From: Mytilisepta virgata
Lineage: Eukaryota; Mollusca; Bivalvia; Mytilida; Mytilidae
Direction of reading: 5' to 3'
Assembly (NCBI GenBank): GCA_028015205.1
Contig: CM051521.1
Location: 105,252,513-105,316,512, forward strand
Length of the DNA stretch: 64,000 bases
Below the pieces are notes generated by a model. That model did no database searches. It saw only the letters and a program-made list of their open reading frames with translations, and was not told the DNA's origin. Every line of letters begins with the position of its first letter. Position 1 is the stretch's first letter. This document shows positions 15,401 through 25,454 of the stretch, piece by piece. The position numbers were made by a program, and so were the translations under genes.

Positions 15401-18155
15401 CTCATATATATTCTTTTTTTCTACTTCAAGCATTACTGACAAGAATTTATTATTCGAAATATGCATACCTACTAAGTACATAAAAAAGGCACCCTGTTAT
15501 ATAATATTACAACAATACTATTTGAGCAAGTATTGTTTTTATTTCATTGAAACAAAAATTTCATCTAGAATTGTCTAGAATTTAACTAACAACTGCTGCA
15601 TCACAATTGCGTTTTAAAAGGGGACGGGACTCTAAATTGCAAGCAGGCATTACCCACGGGCATTATCATGATAATGCCTGCTTGGCATTTTAACGCAGAT
15701 TAATAAATACCACATGACCATGTTTTAACCAATAAAAACAACTAAATTTTCTCTGATATGAAATAAGAAATATTAATGACTTTGTCCAGTATTTCTTATT
15801 GCCTGGTATTGCCCAGTATTACCCAGTAAAACCCAGGTTTTCCCACTGGGCTGGGCAACACTCATTAAACCTGGGTTTTGCCAACCCTGGCAAATACAAC
15901 CCAAAGGAAGTAGTTTTCGCTTCTTTGAATATCTCAGCATACTATCTAAATGTATTAGGTATAGGGGGCTAAGTGGCAGAGTGGTCAAGGTTGTTCATCC
16001 TAATTAATAATATCACAACCTGTCATTGGGATTTTCAGTCTAAATCTAACTTATTCGCAAGATGTGTTCAACTCTGACCTTAACTGCTTAATAGATAAAG
16101 ACTGCCAGTTTTCCTTGCCAAAGGGTTATTGTTCTCCCCATTTATCCTATCTCTTCCAATAAAACTGCCAACAATGAAGCCAACTGACCAATTTCAAATT
16201 TAGTAAGAATTACCTCCCCTGCTGATTAAATACAACTATATCCATGTTTCCATTCTCTATTCTATATTTATTCCCACAATAAATCACTATACCTTTTCAC
16301 TGCATACAGTGAATTGCCTACGAGTATTTATATATCATGTCAATTACATGATCATCATGTAAAATTTCCAATTTAGTAATAATTATCTCCTCTGCTATGT
16401 AACTACATGTACATGTATGGCTATCAGGCCTAACAAATGCATTACAATATACCCAAAATCAAGGATTTTCTGGCAATAAACAGATTTACTTGTTCACCTA
16501 CAAGGGTAAATATCATGTCCCTTAAATATTATTTTACACAATAATACCTGTGGTAAAATTCTGCACATCTTATATTTAATACTATATTAACGTAAATCAG
16601 AACCTCAATCGGATTACAGGAAGATTTGCGCTTGTTGTTATGAGAGTTATCTCCCTTACACCAGAAAAAAATATTTTCAAGATGCCGGGAGAGGATCAGC
16701 CTCGTAGAAATGGGCAGTATGCCCCGGGACAGTACAGTGGAGGATTTATCAATGCAATCCAAAATTTATCCAAAAGTGAAGTACTTGTCAATGAGATTTC
16801 TTGTCCAAATGAAACAGCGCTTCCAACCCAAGAAAATGAAAATAACTCAACACCGTCATATGGCGTTATGGTCAGAGAGTTGTTGAGTTACTGTTTGGAC
16901 ACCTCTGTTCGTAAAATGGATTTTTCTAAATTTGGAAGAAATTCGTCTCCCAATGCAACCAAAAACACAAACAGACACACATGTATATACTTGTTACAGA
17001 TATTTTTGGCCTAATATTCAAGACAGATTGTCACTTTCAAAGTATTAACAGTCAAAGTTTGTAAAGACAAAAAAAATCCATTGTTTATGGTGATTTCTAT
17101 CCCGTCTGCAATATGTTCTATGCGGAAAGCAAGTACTAGTCATATGGATGCATTTTTATTTCTGGATGCATTTGATAATAATAGTGAAATTTTATGATAT
17201 ATTTATGGTTATTTTTGTAAGTAGGCAAGAACTTTCAAAAGGGAAGAATGAAACTCTGAAAGTACAATGTAGAACGGTTACCCACTTATTTTTTTTTTAT
17301 TTTCCTTTATGTTTCCTGAAGTGTATACCTGTTACCTTAACAGAGCCATAGCCAAAGTCAAGAACCACAGGAGGTAATATGAATAAATGTAAAATTGGAA
17401 AGTAATCGATTGCCCTCATAAAATCCCAATAAACCACAAGAGACCTTTTTGGTGTATATGAAGGGTCCGCACAGCAGAAGTAAATTAATCTGAACAATTA
17501 AAAAACTTGTATTTAATAAAAGGTTTAACACAGATCTTTACTCTTGTTTATGAATAAAACTTGCTACCATTCAGTGATAAATGTATTTTCATCATTAATA
17601 ATAATAATAATTTATTTCAGACATAAATAGTCCATAGTTATATATATATAAATATGATGAAAAGTTTTAAATATACAAGATAATAAAATGAAGATTTAAA
17701 ATGCCAATAAATATAAGTAGAAATTCTAATTTGATTACATGTCAGTCAAGGTTCACATAGATCTTGGTATACCATTTTCCGAGTAAAGACAAACAACATG
17801 TATACCATAAATCAGTACCAAGAATAGTAAGAACAAAGCCGATTATCAGACTGTTGCGAACTATAGATAGTCTTACGTCTTATCACAGAATGTGAGTATA
17901 AGCTCCTATTGAAGTATATGATAAGAGAATTCATATTTCTTAAGACAAATAATGAATTATGGACCATTTAAAATTTTCTTACCTACTCAATGCATCCAAC
18001 CTTTCTCTCTCTTCTGTCACATAGCCTTTTATTCTGAATGAGATGTCTCGTTCTGCAAACAAGGCTCTCTGCATGTGTGCGAGAGACGTGAACAATTCAC
18101 ATTTAGTAACAGATGCCACGCAAATGAGAAGCAAAACTGTTCTGAATGGGATCAT
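243..18155 (-). CDS. P4HA: Prolyl 4-hydroxylase alpha subunit, 5' part of gene (four exons, runs off left edge)
   Basis: Spliced minus-strand gene: exon 1 17983-18155, exon 2 4437-4591, exon 3 1842-1994, exon 4 243-403. Splice phases 2, 1, 1 and 0 join without a break into 214 codons. The product is the catalytic alpha subunit of collagen prolyl 4-hydroxylase, which works in the ER lumen with protein disulfide isomerase to hydroxylate Xaa-Pro-Gly prolines. Visible in order: signal peptide, N-terminal dimerisation helices, the NPVNAY/VKRF region, then the peptide-substrate-binding TPR-like domain with ALLRLQDTYKL, VDCFEVGRVAY and DYLSFAVYQ, all landmarks of animal P4HA proteins. The Fe(II)/2-oxoglutarate dioxygenase domain (HxD...H) must lie left of the window. 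The paralogue (A1/A2/A3) cannot be assigned. Junctions are inferred from GT/AG sites plus family alignment from memory. Confidence 0.93.
404..1841. other. P4HA intron 3
   Basis: AT-rich intron. 640-960 holds a degraded copy of the dispersed repeat also seen at 4850-5620 and 6960-7300 (shared wording: Metazoan-unrelated phrases such as ccaaggaccaagtttggttc and a terminal segment mentioning agctcac). No gene is seen. Confidence 0.5.
1842..1994 (-). CDS. P4HA: P4HA exon 3, start of peptide-substrate-binding domain
   Basis: Acceptor TTTACAG, then KIEQLKEYLPNYEDLNGAV and ALLRLQDTYKLETEKIAAGD. The LLRLQDTYxLxTxxIxxG block is diagnostic of P4HA proteins. The frame continues open past the exon, but the family alignment and phase place the donor at GTGAGG (1836-1841), so the exon ends LS plus one base. 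Confidence 0.93.
2115..2222. repeat. Two-copy tandem repeat, about 55 bp
   Basis: The segment with ttgctcctaatgtaacag is followed by a second near-identical one (ttgctcttaatgtaacag...ggattgtact). This is a simple local duplication in P4HA intron 2. Confidence 0.8.
2842..4198 (+). mobile_element. Palindrome-ended dispersed repeat, copy A
   Basis: Starts aaaatgctccgctgggcg and ends after a (GAC)n run with a 27-bp perfect palindrome (4171-4197, tacgaccgc...gcggtcgta). Copies B, C and D in this window share both ends. No coding region is seen. It contains poly-C/poly-A blocks and internal near-duplicate segments of about 190 bp (3760-3890 and 3900-4100). It carries a nested SINE at 2948-3270. 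Class unknown; it looks like a non-autonomous DNA element. Confidence 0.8.
2948..3270 (-). mobile_element. SINE-like insertion nested in copy A, with 11-bp target duplication
   Basis: This 323-bp block interrupts copy A and is flanked by direct repeats actgaatttgg (2937-2947 and 3271-3281); the other copies read straight through with a single actgaatttgg. On the minus strand it ends in an (ATCA)n-type tail after ggacgttaagcaac, a 3' end that I recall as common in bivalve SINEs. Orientation is therefore minus. Confidence 0.85.
4437..4591 (-). CDS. P4HA: P4HA exon 2
   Basis: Too short for an ORF call but clear on the minus strand: acceptor TTTCAG, then LAEELDSHSSDALENP, then GNPVNAYLFVKRFTVDW, matching the family segment around GHPVNAFxLMKRLxxxW. 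The first base completes an Arg codon with exon 1. It ends NE plus one base at a GTAGAC donor, and that base makes Gly with exon 3. This exon lies just 3' of repeat copy A. Confidence 0.92.
4850..5620 (+). repeat. Dispersed repeat family F (degraded)
   Basis: Contains three loosely repeated segments built on ggccatnttngttgacag, a tcatcggacat/gtcataattctg phrase, aaggaccattnntgccaag and tttggttccaattgg. The same phrases recur at 640-860, 7140-7300 and 20430-20700. The 73-codon ORF inside it is a by-product of the repeat. Confidence 0.6.
6960..7690 (+). repeat. Family F 3' end followed by a diverged family A 3' end
   Basis: 7140-7300 repeats the ggccatgttggttgg / gtcatcggacaca phrases and ends gggtcaggtgagctaaaaa. 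7490-7690 then matches the 3' part of the palindrome-ended repeat (aaaatcaatcccaacc, gtctacggacgccgac) and ends in a decayed version of its terminal palindrome (tacgtctgcaaaatttgcgg). Confidence 0.6.
9943..11985 (+). mobile_element. Palindrome-ended dispersed repeat, copy B
   Basis: Same start as copy A (aaaatgctccgctgggcg) and same terminal palindrome (11958-11984) after a (GAC)n run. It has the uninterrupted actgaatttggattg that copy A has split. Internal blocks of poly-C/poly-A and the gcaatactgtgcaattgaa motif are duplicated. Confidence 0.8.
13560..14760. repeat. Four-copy tandem repeat, about 147 bp, interrupted by a MITE
   Basis: The phrase gaactgtgttgtactatac starts at 13584, 13692, 13839 (variant) and 14625. 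Removing the 636-bp insertion at 13901-14536 restores spacings of about 147-150 bp for the last three copies. Confidence 0.8.
13901..14536. mobile_element. MITE with about 31-bp terminal inverted repeats
   Basis: The left end taaggcaatttatttttaat...ggttta is mirrored at the right end (taaacc...attaaaaataaatggcctta). It is flanked by TAT on both sides, consistent with a TA-type target duplication inside a tandem repeat. No ORF; the interior has poly-A and poly-T runs. Probably a non-autonomous mariner-like element. Confidence 0.75.
15068..15248. repeat. 181-bp near-perfect hairpin
   Basis: The left arm acaatagttgcttatatag... is the reverse complement of the right arm ...ctatataagcaactattgt. 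The inner part (cattgataatgccc / gggcattatcaatg) also pairs, so nearly the whole segment folds on itself around a short ccgcagg loop. Confidence 0.9.
15625..15690. repeat. Short hairpin related to the 15.07 kb palindrome
   Basis: gcaggcatta...taatgcctgc surrounds gggcattatcatgataatgc, sharing the gggcattatc(g/a)tgat core of the larger hairpin. The phrase ttatttcattga precedes this hairpin (about 15540) and follows the larger one (about 15250). Confidence 0.65.
16682..17014 (+). CDS. Unrecognised ORF starting MPGEDQPRRNG (possible exon or gene fragment)
   Basis: Open frame of 110 codons from the ATG at 16682 (context ttcaagATGcc), inside P4HA intron 1 on the opposite strand. The first 90 residues look protein-like (Gly/Pro/Asn-rich start, then GGFINAIQNLSK and YGVMVRELLSYCLD), with more GC-containing codons than the surrounding DNA. 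The last 20 codons look less convincing. I do not recognise a family. It could be a 5' exon of an unseen gene, a retrocopy or chance. The frame is open 14 codons further upstream to another ATG at 16640. Confidence 0.35.
   Translation: MPGEDQPRRNGQYAPGQYSGGFINAIQNLSKSEVLVNEISCPNETALPTQENENNSTPSYGVMVRELLSYCLDTSVRKMDFSKFGRNSSPNATKNTNRHTCIYLLQIFLA
17983..18155 (-). CDS. P4HA: P4HA exon 1: start codon and signal peptide
   Basis: The ATG at 18155-18153 (context ataccATGa) opens a hydrophobic signal peptide, MIPFRTVLLLICVASVTKC, followed by ELFTSLAHMQRALFAERD, which matches the mature P4HA N-terminus (family pattern FTSxxxMxxLxxxExD). The frame is open further upstream, but only from a TTG, so this ATG is preferred. 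It ends at a GTAAGA donor in phase 2 after ALS. Confidence 0.92.
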
Positions 18156-18400
18156 GGTATTCAATTCAACGACAACTGACAAAATACTTTTAAGGAGGTT
18201 CTTTCAGTTCAAAAACTGACCTTAAAGCTTGAACTTAATTATTTTTTAACAAATAACTGTACACAAATGTTCCACGTTGTATTCTGACGTCGTACGTGCG
18301 AGAAAACACACGTAACTGCGCAGACACAGCACACAGGCTCCTCTTGTATCAAATTACAACTCTCAAACTCAAAGGGTTATTCCATTGCATTTAAGAGGTG
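18156..18400 (-). promoter_or_regulatory. Putative P4HA promoter region with three CACGT/ACGTG motifs
   Basis: The 245 bases before the P4HA start are more GC-rich than the surroundings. They contain cacgt at 18273-18277, acgtg at 18294-18298 and cacgt at 18309-18313, plus tgacgtcg at 18285. ACGTG is the hypoxia-inducible-factor core and also part of some E-boxes; P4HA genes are known HIF targets in vertebrates. No transcription start can be placed. Confidence 0.35.
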
Positions 18401-21400
18401 AATCTTTCATTCATTTTAGTTTTTACAAATATCTACAGTGAAGAACGATATTGTAATAATTCCAATCCTTGGAAATGGAATAGTTTACGTTATAAGTCAA
18501 GCCTTGGTATTTCGCTTTTGTTATCCTTTATATTTTCCAATTTTTTTTAAATCCTTCCCCCGTGGACTAAACCAATGTACATCCCATATGATTGTCACGT
18601 GAGTTAATTGAGACATCTGTATACCACAAGTTTAATGAATAGGGTACGGAAGACTAGACGGTATCTCCGAACTTTCTTCAATATTGCGATTGCATCCGTC
18701 CGTACGTCACACTTTCTTGTGAATCAACTCCTCCTTTACTTTAGGCTTTTAAAATTTCATTGTAGAATGTTTCCATACCATGTGTAGATGGGCTATAGTT
18801 TTTTTTTTTATTTTCTAAACATTATAGTTGAGGCCCACAGCTAACGTCAGGGTACCCAAATCGCCCAGTGTACCCAAATCGCCCAGGTAGCACCTAAAAT
18901 ACGGCTGGATAATTTGCTTCCGCGAGTAAGAAAATAAATATGCACTTTTCGTAACATTCGCAAAAAGATGCAACTTTTGGGTATAAAATGGAAATGATAA
19001 ATTAATCAGATGATTGAAAAATATGGGTAAGAAGTTAGGATGAAACGGATCTGTCACTATAAAAGCTTGTGCGACGGACCGATTTCAACTCTTTAAAATC
19101 CACTGTATTGCTAAAAAATGTGTTGTCTTGGTGTTGAAACATTCATAGATCTATGTTCTCAAATTTGTAACTTTACCTCTTCCCTAATGCCAGAAATATT
19201 AAGGATTTTCATGTCTTGTTGGAACGTTCTTGCTTCCGCCATTTTTGTTCTGACAACTTTTAAGTTCGATAACTTGCACATGCAGGTGCGATAAAATGTA
19301 ACGACTTACATTACGAGTAGTTCCCCTTACAACACAAAACATCGCCTGGAATATTAACTGTATTGCATTTGTAAATGTATAAAATTCATTGTCTCTGCAA
19401 ATAACGATTGGGGATATATATTAGATATAAATTATTTGATACCAATTTCGATGCACAAGATGTGCACATTTCATCTATTTACGACTCAATATGAGGACAT
19501 GTTTTGGGGTCATTAAACATAGACACATTTTCTTTTTTTCTTTGGTCATTGTTGGTTCACGTTATCTTGTATTGGACAAAAGTTATAAATTAGATAGTTT
19601 GAAAAAACAATAACATATAGTCTTAAGGCAGACAGAATAACTTTGTTTTATTGTTATTGTGCATATATATACATACCTCATATCTGTTTCCTTCGAATTA
19701 TTATTTTGTTTAATTTATTATTATTATTTTTTTAGCTATTCTGTTTTATTTCATTCCCCCCTTCACTTAACGTATTCTTGCAAAGATAGTTAAATTTTAT
19801 GTTAATATGTGCCGTACCTATACTTTGTAAGACACAAGGCAAGAAAGACCGAAATTTACAAAATTGTACAATCGCTCGACTCTGATACATTTTACCCACT
19901 TTACTTTCATGTATCACCTCAACTAAATTTTAAAAACCTTTCCCTTTTGCGCCATTTCGCGTTTTGTTAATCTTATAGCTCATTTATCAAGCAATTTCAA
20001 ATTAAATGAAAAAAGAATAGATGAAATAAAACAGAACAGCTAAAAAATAACAATAAAGTTAAATAAAAAAGGGGACATCCATGCCCGAAAAACCTGTGAT
20101 CCACCTTTAAACACAGTTGATGTGATCGAAAAAAAAATTGAATGCAATTGTAGACACATACATAAAGCTCATTTTTGTTATATTTTTTGTTTAGTTTATT
20201 TTTTTTTTGTTATACATGTATCCTTGTTGTGTTTGTTTACTCTGCTTTATCTTTTCCCTGGACTTCGAATTTGTGGACCCCCTCCCCACCTGTTTTGTCT
20301 CTTCTGTATTCTTTTGTCTATACAATGTATTTAGCTCCTTTGCCTATATTTCAAAAACAGTAAAGGCTTCAAAAATGTTTTGTCCTTACTGCGAGCTTTG
20401 ATAAAATATATATCTGAATGTCCTATGTAAAACTAAGATCGTCTACGGCGGTCATCTCGTGTCATCTGATAAAATTTTGAAATTGGACCAACTAAGGACT
20501 GTTCCACCAAACTTTGGTCTCAATGGCCAAATAATTTCTGAGAAGATTTTATACATTTTTTCAGACTTTATTTTTAGTCATCAGTCTGTATTCCAAGCAC
20601 CATCATGACCATTCCAGCAGAATGTGGTGCCACTATATCATGTGATTCCCTATAAGATTAAACTAAGGACAGACGACAACTACGAGAAGCAGATAAATAT
20701 AGTCCCTTTTACCATTTGTATTTCCAAAACTGTAAAATATATATGTAGGAACAATACTGAAAGCATTCATCAAAATGAATTATAATAATATATTCCAATT
20801 TAATCAAATCGACTGCAAAGTCAAAATGTTCCGTATCATGTATTTTAAAACACTGGTGCTGGCCTTGGTACTATAATTCACCCTCCATATATTTTCAGAT
20901 CTGATCGGGAGTAGATTTGGAAAGTTATAATCAACAAAATAATTTGTAAATAAATAAAAAAAACCAGTCATCAATTTTTAGAAAATGGATCGAAGCACTG
21001 CTTTTTTCTTACTTTTGATGAAAGGAAAAATTCAGTGATATTTTACATTTAAACAAGCAATATGAGGCTGCCCCTAAACATGAGCTAGGGATAAAAAAAA
21101 ACAGTTTTGACCCCGTATGCATACGAATAATTCTAGTAAGATTCCCATAAATGATTTTAACCCCAAAAAAGTTTATTTTTAAGGTTTGGAAAATAAATTT
21201 ACTCTTGGTACTCCTGTATTGAAAAGATTAGAAGTACCGGTAATATAAAAATAGACACTGACCATCAACCAGACAAATGTTTTAGTCAATGGAAAGAAAA
21301 CTATAAAATGTAACACTTAAAAAGTCCGTTACAGAACAATACGAGAAACTCGATTTTTCATCTAAACTTTGTCCTTGTGGAAAATTTAAAACCGACTGTA

Positions 21401-22216
21401 AATTTGAGCTTTACATAATAAACAATAATTTCACTTATAGAAAATTATTATCAAAATTTAGACTAAGTGACTAGGTATTGAAATTGGCAGTTATATGAAC
21501 ATTCTCAGAGAACAAAGATTATGCAAAAAATGTCAAGTTGTACATGATCAAAATTCACCTTTGCGCCCGAAATTTTTGGCTCTTTTAAATGACCAAGTTC
21601 CATCATTTCAAGACATGAATTGTACAAATATATTACTTTTCAGTCATTCTCAGTCCCGCTCCCGGGTTATTAGGACTGAGGGCCTAAATTGGACCCCTGT
21701 CAGATAGTTCATGACATATATTATGTATAAATTATACTGTACGTTCAGTTTTCTGTACGGTATATGTTGTATTATGTCTACTTGTTATATTGCTTGACCC
21801 TTATGGGTGTAATTTTGCAATAAAATTTATTATTTTCGAAATAAATAATATTAGTAAGTTTAATGAATAAAAAAGACAATAATTCCCGGGTTTTAAGTTT
21901 AGGAATTTTTTGTCTCTTTTTCATAAAGTAACCACGAAATTCTGAGTAAGAAAAAAAAACAACCAAAAAAAAACAAACAAACAAACAAACAAACAACAAA
22001 TAAAAATAAAACCGGCAAAATAACAGTTCATTAAAAATTTTCCATGTTTAAAAAATTAATTTATTCTTTAAGCTGAACAAAATTCATCAAACGTTTATCG
22101 CAAATAATGATTAAAAGAAAAAAAATCCAAATTCCTAATCTTTTCGATTTGAAACGGTGACTGAAAGTTGCACGTGACTTAGTTTTTTACTTTCACTTTC
22201 GTTTGCAAGGGAGACA
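18401..22216. other. Intergenic region with repeat remnants
   Basis: 18640-19060 carries a family C-like phrase (cgtccgtacgtcacactttctt) and a double acccaaatcgcccag. 20430-20700 is a family F remnant. 21290-21710 is a LINE remnant. Elsewhere only AT-rich sequence is seen. Confidence 0.6.
21290..21710 (+). pseudogene. LINE reverse-transcriptase C-terminal remnant
   Basis: Translated pieces read FELYIINN...YRKLLSKFRLSD, then, after a frame change, IEIGSYMNILREQRLCKKCQ. This matches the tail of many non-LTR retrotransposon polyproteins (K.R.S.H.L.IE.GRY.NI.RE.R.C..C). Stops and a frameshift near 21470 show it is dead. The 5' part is absent. Confidence 0.6.
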
Positions 22217-22218
22217 TA

Positions 22219-23817
22219 TGGCAAGCCGAAGTGGACAAAAATAGGTATTTTCTAATATTAGAAAATTAATTTGTAATATTAGAAATTCAATTTCTAATAT
22301 TACCTATTCAATTTCTAATATTACTAATTTAATTTCTAATATTACTAATTCAATTTCTAATATTACTAATTCATTTTCTAATATTACATATTTGGTGGAT
22401 TTTGTAATATTATTAAATGATTTTGTAATATTAGAAATTCATTTTCTAATATTACTTATTCAATTTCTAATATTACAAATTCAATTTCTTATATTCGAAA
22501 TTCAATTTCTAATATTACTAATTCAATTTCAAATATTACTAATTCATTTTCTAATATTAGAAATTCCTCGATAATTTCTAATATTAGAAAATGAATTCAT
22601 AATATTACAAAATCTTCTTTCTATAATTTAAGTGTTGAGTGTCTGAAAGTACCTAACAGCCACGTTTGCCTATTCTCCAGGACCCAACACATCGTGTTTC
22701 TGCAGTACAGAATAGGACAAACTCTACAATATTCCGTGGCTCAATTGAAGGGTGGGTGCTTCATCAGGGGTCCTGACCAAATCCTTCATGTTGTACTAAG
22801 CTCTGACTACCGAGCTAGTCAGTATTTTTTTTAAATTCCGATGTCTACTATACGCCACCATTGGTGGTTTTGGAAATAGCTCCCTACATTTCGCATTGCG
22901 AAGTAGTTCTTTATAATGTTTCCGCAAAGCTTTATTTATATTTCCTAACGAAAAGTGATATTTAGTTACAAATACTAGTGGTATCTTCACGGAATATTGT
23001 AGAGTTTGTCCTATTCTGTACTGCAGAAACACGATGTGTTGGGTCCTGAAGAATAGGCAAACGTGGCTGTTAGGTACTTTCAGACACTCAAAATATAATA
23101 AATACACACAGCAACTGTTGATCCTTGGCTCTGGTGGCAGCAATGGATGCTAATACCATGAAACGTGGTATCCCAGCATCCCTACAGTAGTGTCCAGCTC
23201 CCAGCATCCTTTAGTGATTAGGGATCATTAGTTTTTCTAGCATATCATGGTTTTAAAAAAGCTTTGTTTTATAATATAAGAATTTCTTTTTGTAATATTA
23301 GAAATTGAATTTCTAATATTCGTAAATGCCTTTAATTTGTAATATTAGAAATTGAATTTCTAATATTAGAAAATGAATAAGTAATATTAGAAATTGAATT
23401 AGTAATATTAGGAATTGAATTAGTTAATATTAGAAATTGAATTAGTAATATTAGAAATTGAATTAGTTATATTAATAAATCGATTTGTAATATTAGAAAA
23501 TGGTGCATAATTTCTAATATTACTTATTCAATTCCTAATATTAGAAAATCAATTAAGAATATTACAAAATGAATTTCTAATATTAGAAAATGAATTAGTA
23601 ATATTAGAAATTGAATTTGTAATATTACAAAATCATTTTCTAATATTATAAATTCTGGGCTATTTTCTAATATTAGAAAATCAAGAATTTCTAATATTCA
23701 TAAATAAATTAGTAATATTAGAAATGATTAAGTAATATTAGAAAATGAATTTCTAATATTACAAATTCATTTTCTAATATTAGAAAATACCTCATTTTTG
23801 CCCACTTTGGCTTGCCA
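22219..23817. mobile_element. 1.6-kb TA-flanked foldback element with internal satellite-like arms
   Basis: Ends are inverted repeats tggcaagccgaagtgg / ccactttggcttgcca, flanked by TA. Inside each end lies a long array of about 21-bp units of the type gaattagtaatattagaaa, left arm about 22245-22615 and right arm about 23275-23795. The core contains a 102-bp inverted repeat (22637-22738 / 22988-23089) around a 249-bp spacer. Probably a non-autonomous DNA transposon. Confidence 0.8.
22796..23130 (-). pseudogene. Penelope-like element fragment (linker upstream of GIY-YIG)
   Basis: The minus-strand frame reads IGQTLQYSVKIPLVFVTKYH, then LFPKPPMVAYSRHRNLKKIL and TSSVVRA before a stop. The pattern IPLV.TY.P.L...(30 residues)..FP.PP.VAFRR.KNLRD.LVR is what I know from the region between reverse transcriptase and GIY-YIG endonuclease of Penelope-like elements. 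No RT or endonuclease is present, so this is a fragment in the core of the foldback element. Confidence 0.6.
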
Positions 23818-23959
23818 TAGAGACAACTATTATATATGAGTCTATCCATCTGCTAATTTTGAAACATTTAATGTGGGAAAACATCATCCAAAAGTCGAAA
23901 ATTATTTAAAACACCAATGTACCATGTGTTATACAACATAGTTCAGTTTAATAGGACGC

Positions 23960-24345
23960 AGATTACTGACTGGGCGATTTGGGTTCCTTCCACGTCATTC
24001 CAGATATGGTAACGACACGTCGATCTAGGTGTCTGTTATAAATAGTTACTAAGTTTACATGTATAAAATGTATGCGTGGAGAACAACTGACTTGTCTATT
24101 TGTCAGATAATAATTATTAATGATTTTGTAATGCAAGTTTTTCTGTGGCAGATGAAAAACCCTCTTCAGACTGGGCGATTTGGGTTCCCCGACGTTAGAG
24201 TCGAATTTCGACATTTTGAATTTCAGCTTGTGATATAAACTCCTCTTTAGATCCCAGCACTCCGGAGATATAGCGATCTTCTCCGTCCATCGCACGTCCG
24301 TCACATTTTCTTGTGACATCAACTCATTCTTTTTGGGTTTAGAAA
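23960..24345. repeat. Dispersed repeat family G, first copy
   Basis: Shares about 190 bp with 33015-33220 (agtttacatgtataaaat, gagaacaac(t/c)gacttg, tgattttgtaatgcaag, gactgggcgattt). The sequence gactgggcgatttgggttcc occurs at both its ends, and acccaaatcgcccag occurs twice at 18850-18885. Confidence 0.7.
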
Positions 24346-25454
24346 TTAATTAATTTATTGAATGTTTGCGGGCCACATGTAGATGCGCAGTAAGGTTGTC
24401 TAAACTTGGGGCCCACAGGGATAGAACTTCGAAAATTGTCAATATAAGCTTGTGAAGTAAACTCCTCTTTCATTTTTGAATTTATGCATTTTATGTCTAA
24501 TTAAACTGTTGTCATGCACTATATATGTAGATGCACCTTAAGGTTTTAAAATTTAAGTTTTTAAAATTGGGGTCCACAGATGTTAAATTTCAAAAAGTGT
24601 GAATTTTAGCTTAATTCATGTAATTTGTGACCTGAACCCCTCTTCCCTTCTTGAATTCCTGCATTCTGTTTCTTAACAGTATTGTTATATATACACCATA
24701 TATTGTAGATGTGCAATAAGGTTTCAGAATGTTTATTTCCAAAACTGGGGGACAACAGGGATGAATTTCAACAGTGATTGATTTAAGCTTGTTTCAATTT
24801 TTTTCCCTTTTTTTCATAGGATTTAGTGATCTAATTTCTTCATAGAATGATTCTGTAACATCTGTAAAAAATGGGCAATAAGGTTTTAGATTTTTTACTT
24901 TAGGTAAGTTTCCCAACTAGCTGTGTGTGTGGGGGGGGGGGGGGGGAGTCACTGTCAATTAATCCGACAGTAGCTTCCTAGTTTTTATCCCCGCTCTTTC
25001 GAAGAAAGTTCGGGGATATATAGAGATTATCTCCGTCCGCCCGTCACACTTTCTTATGACATCAGCTCCTTCATCACTTTTGGGTCTAGGAATTTAATTT
25101 CTATATACCACTTGTAGATGCGCAATAAGGTTTTAGATTTTTGATTTTCTAAACAAGGAGCACACAAGGGTCAAGCTTCGAACATTTTGAATTCAATCAA
25201 TTGTGACCTAAATTTTTTAACCGTCTTTCATTTTTCAATCTATTTCTGTACAGTATTGTCATGCACCATATGCATATGCATATGCATAATGAGGTTTTAG
25301 AATTTTTATTTTCTAACAGGGGGGCCCACAGGGGTCAAATTTCAAAAATTGTCAGTTTAAGTTTAATTTAAGTTTGTGACATAAAGTTGTCTTTCATTTT
25401 CCAATATATGCATTTTTATAAACAGTATTATCATGCACATTAAATAGATGCGCA
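24345..25454. repeat. Diverged copies of repeat family C
   Basis: Repeating phrases gatgcgcaataaggttttag, ggggcccacaggg, and gtgac.taaactcctctttcat recur roughly every 200-300 bp. A family head with a small inverted repeat, ccgctctttcgaagaaagttcgg, lies at 24990-25020. A G17 run sits near 24931-24947. No gene. Confidence 0.65.

Larger units (their letters stand above)
4592..17982. other. P4HA intron 1 (13.4 kb), repeat-filled
   Basis: The intron between the signal-peptide exon and exon 2. Recognisable contents are listed separately: repeats at 4850-5620, 6960-7690, 9943-11985 and 13560-14760, hairpins near 15.07 and 15.63 kb, and one plus-strand ORF at 16682. The remainder (5620-6960, 7690-9940, 11990-13560, 17015-17980) is low-complexity AT-rich DNA in which I see no gene. 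Confidence 0.75.

Noticed and set aside
15965..16060. tRNA-like A box (aagtggcagagtggtcaagg) suggesting a tRNA or SINE head
   Set aside because: No B box or cloverleaf arms follow at the expected distance; probably a decayed SINE start at best.
22392..22574. 60-codon Ile/Leu/Phe-rich ORF
   Set aside because: It is a translation of the taatattagaaa satellite arm; it has no protein-like variation.
22745..22790. CTGATGA motif on the minus strand as a hammerhead ribozyme of the Penelope-like fragment
   Set aside because: No GAAA after a complementary stem II could be found nearby.
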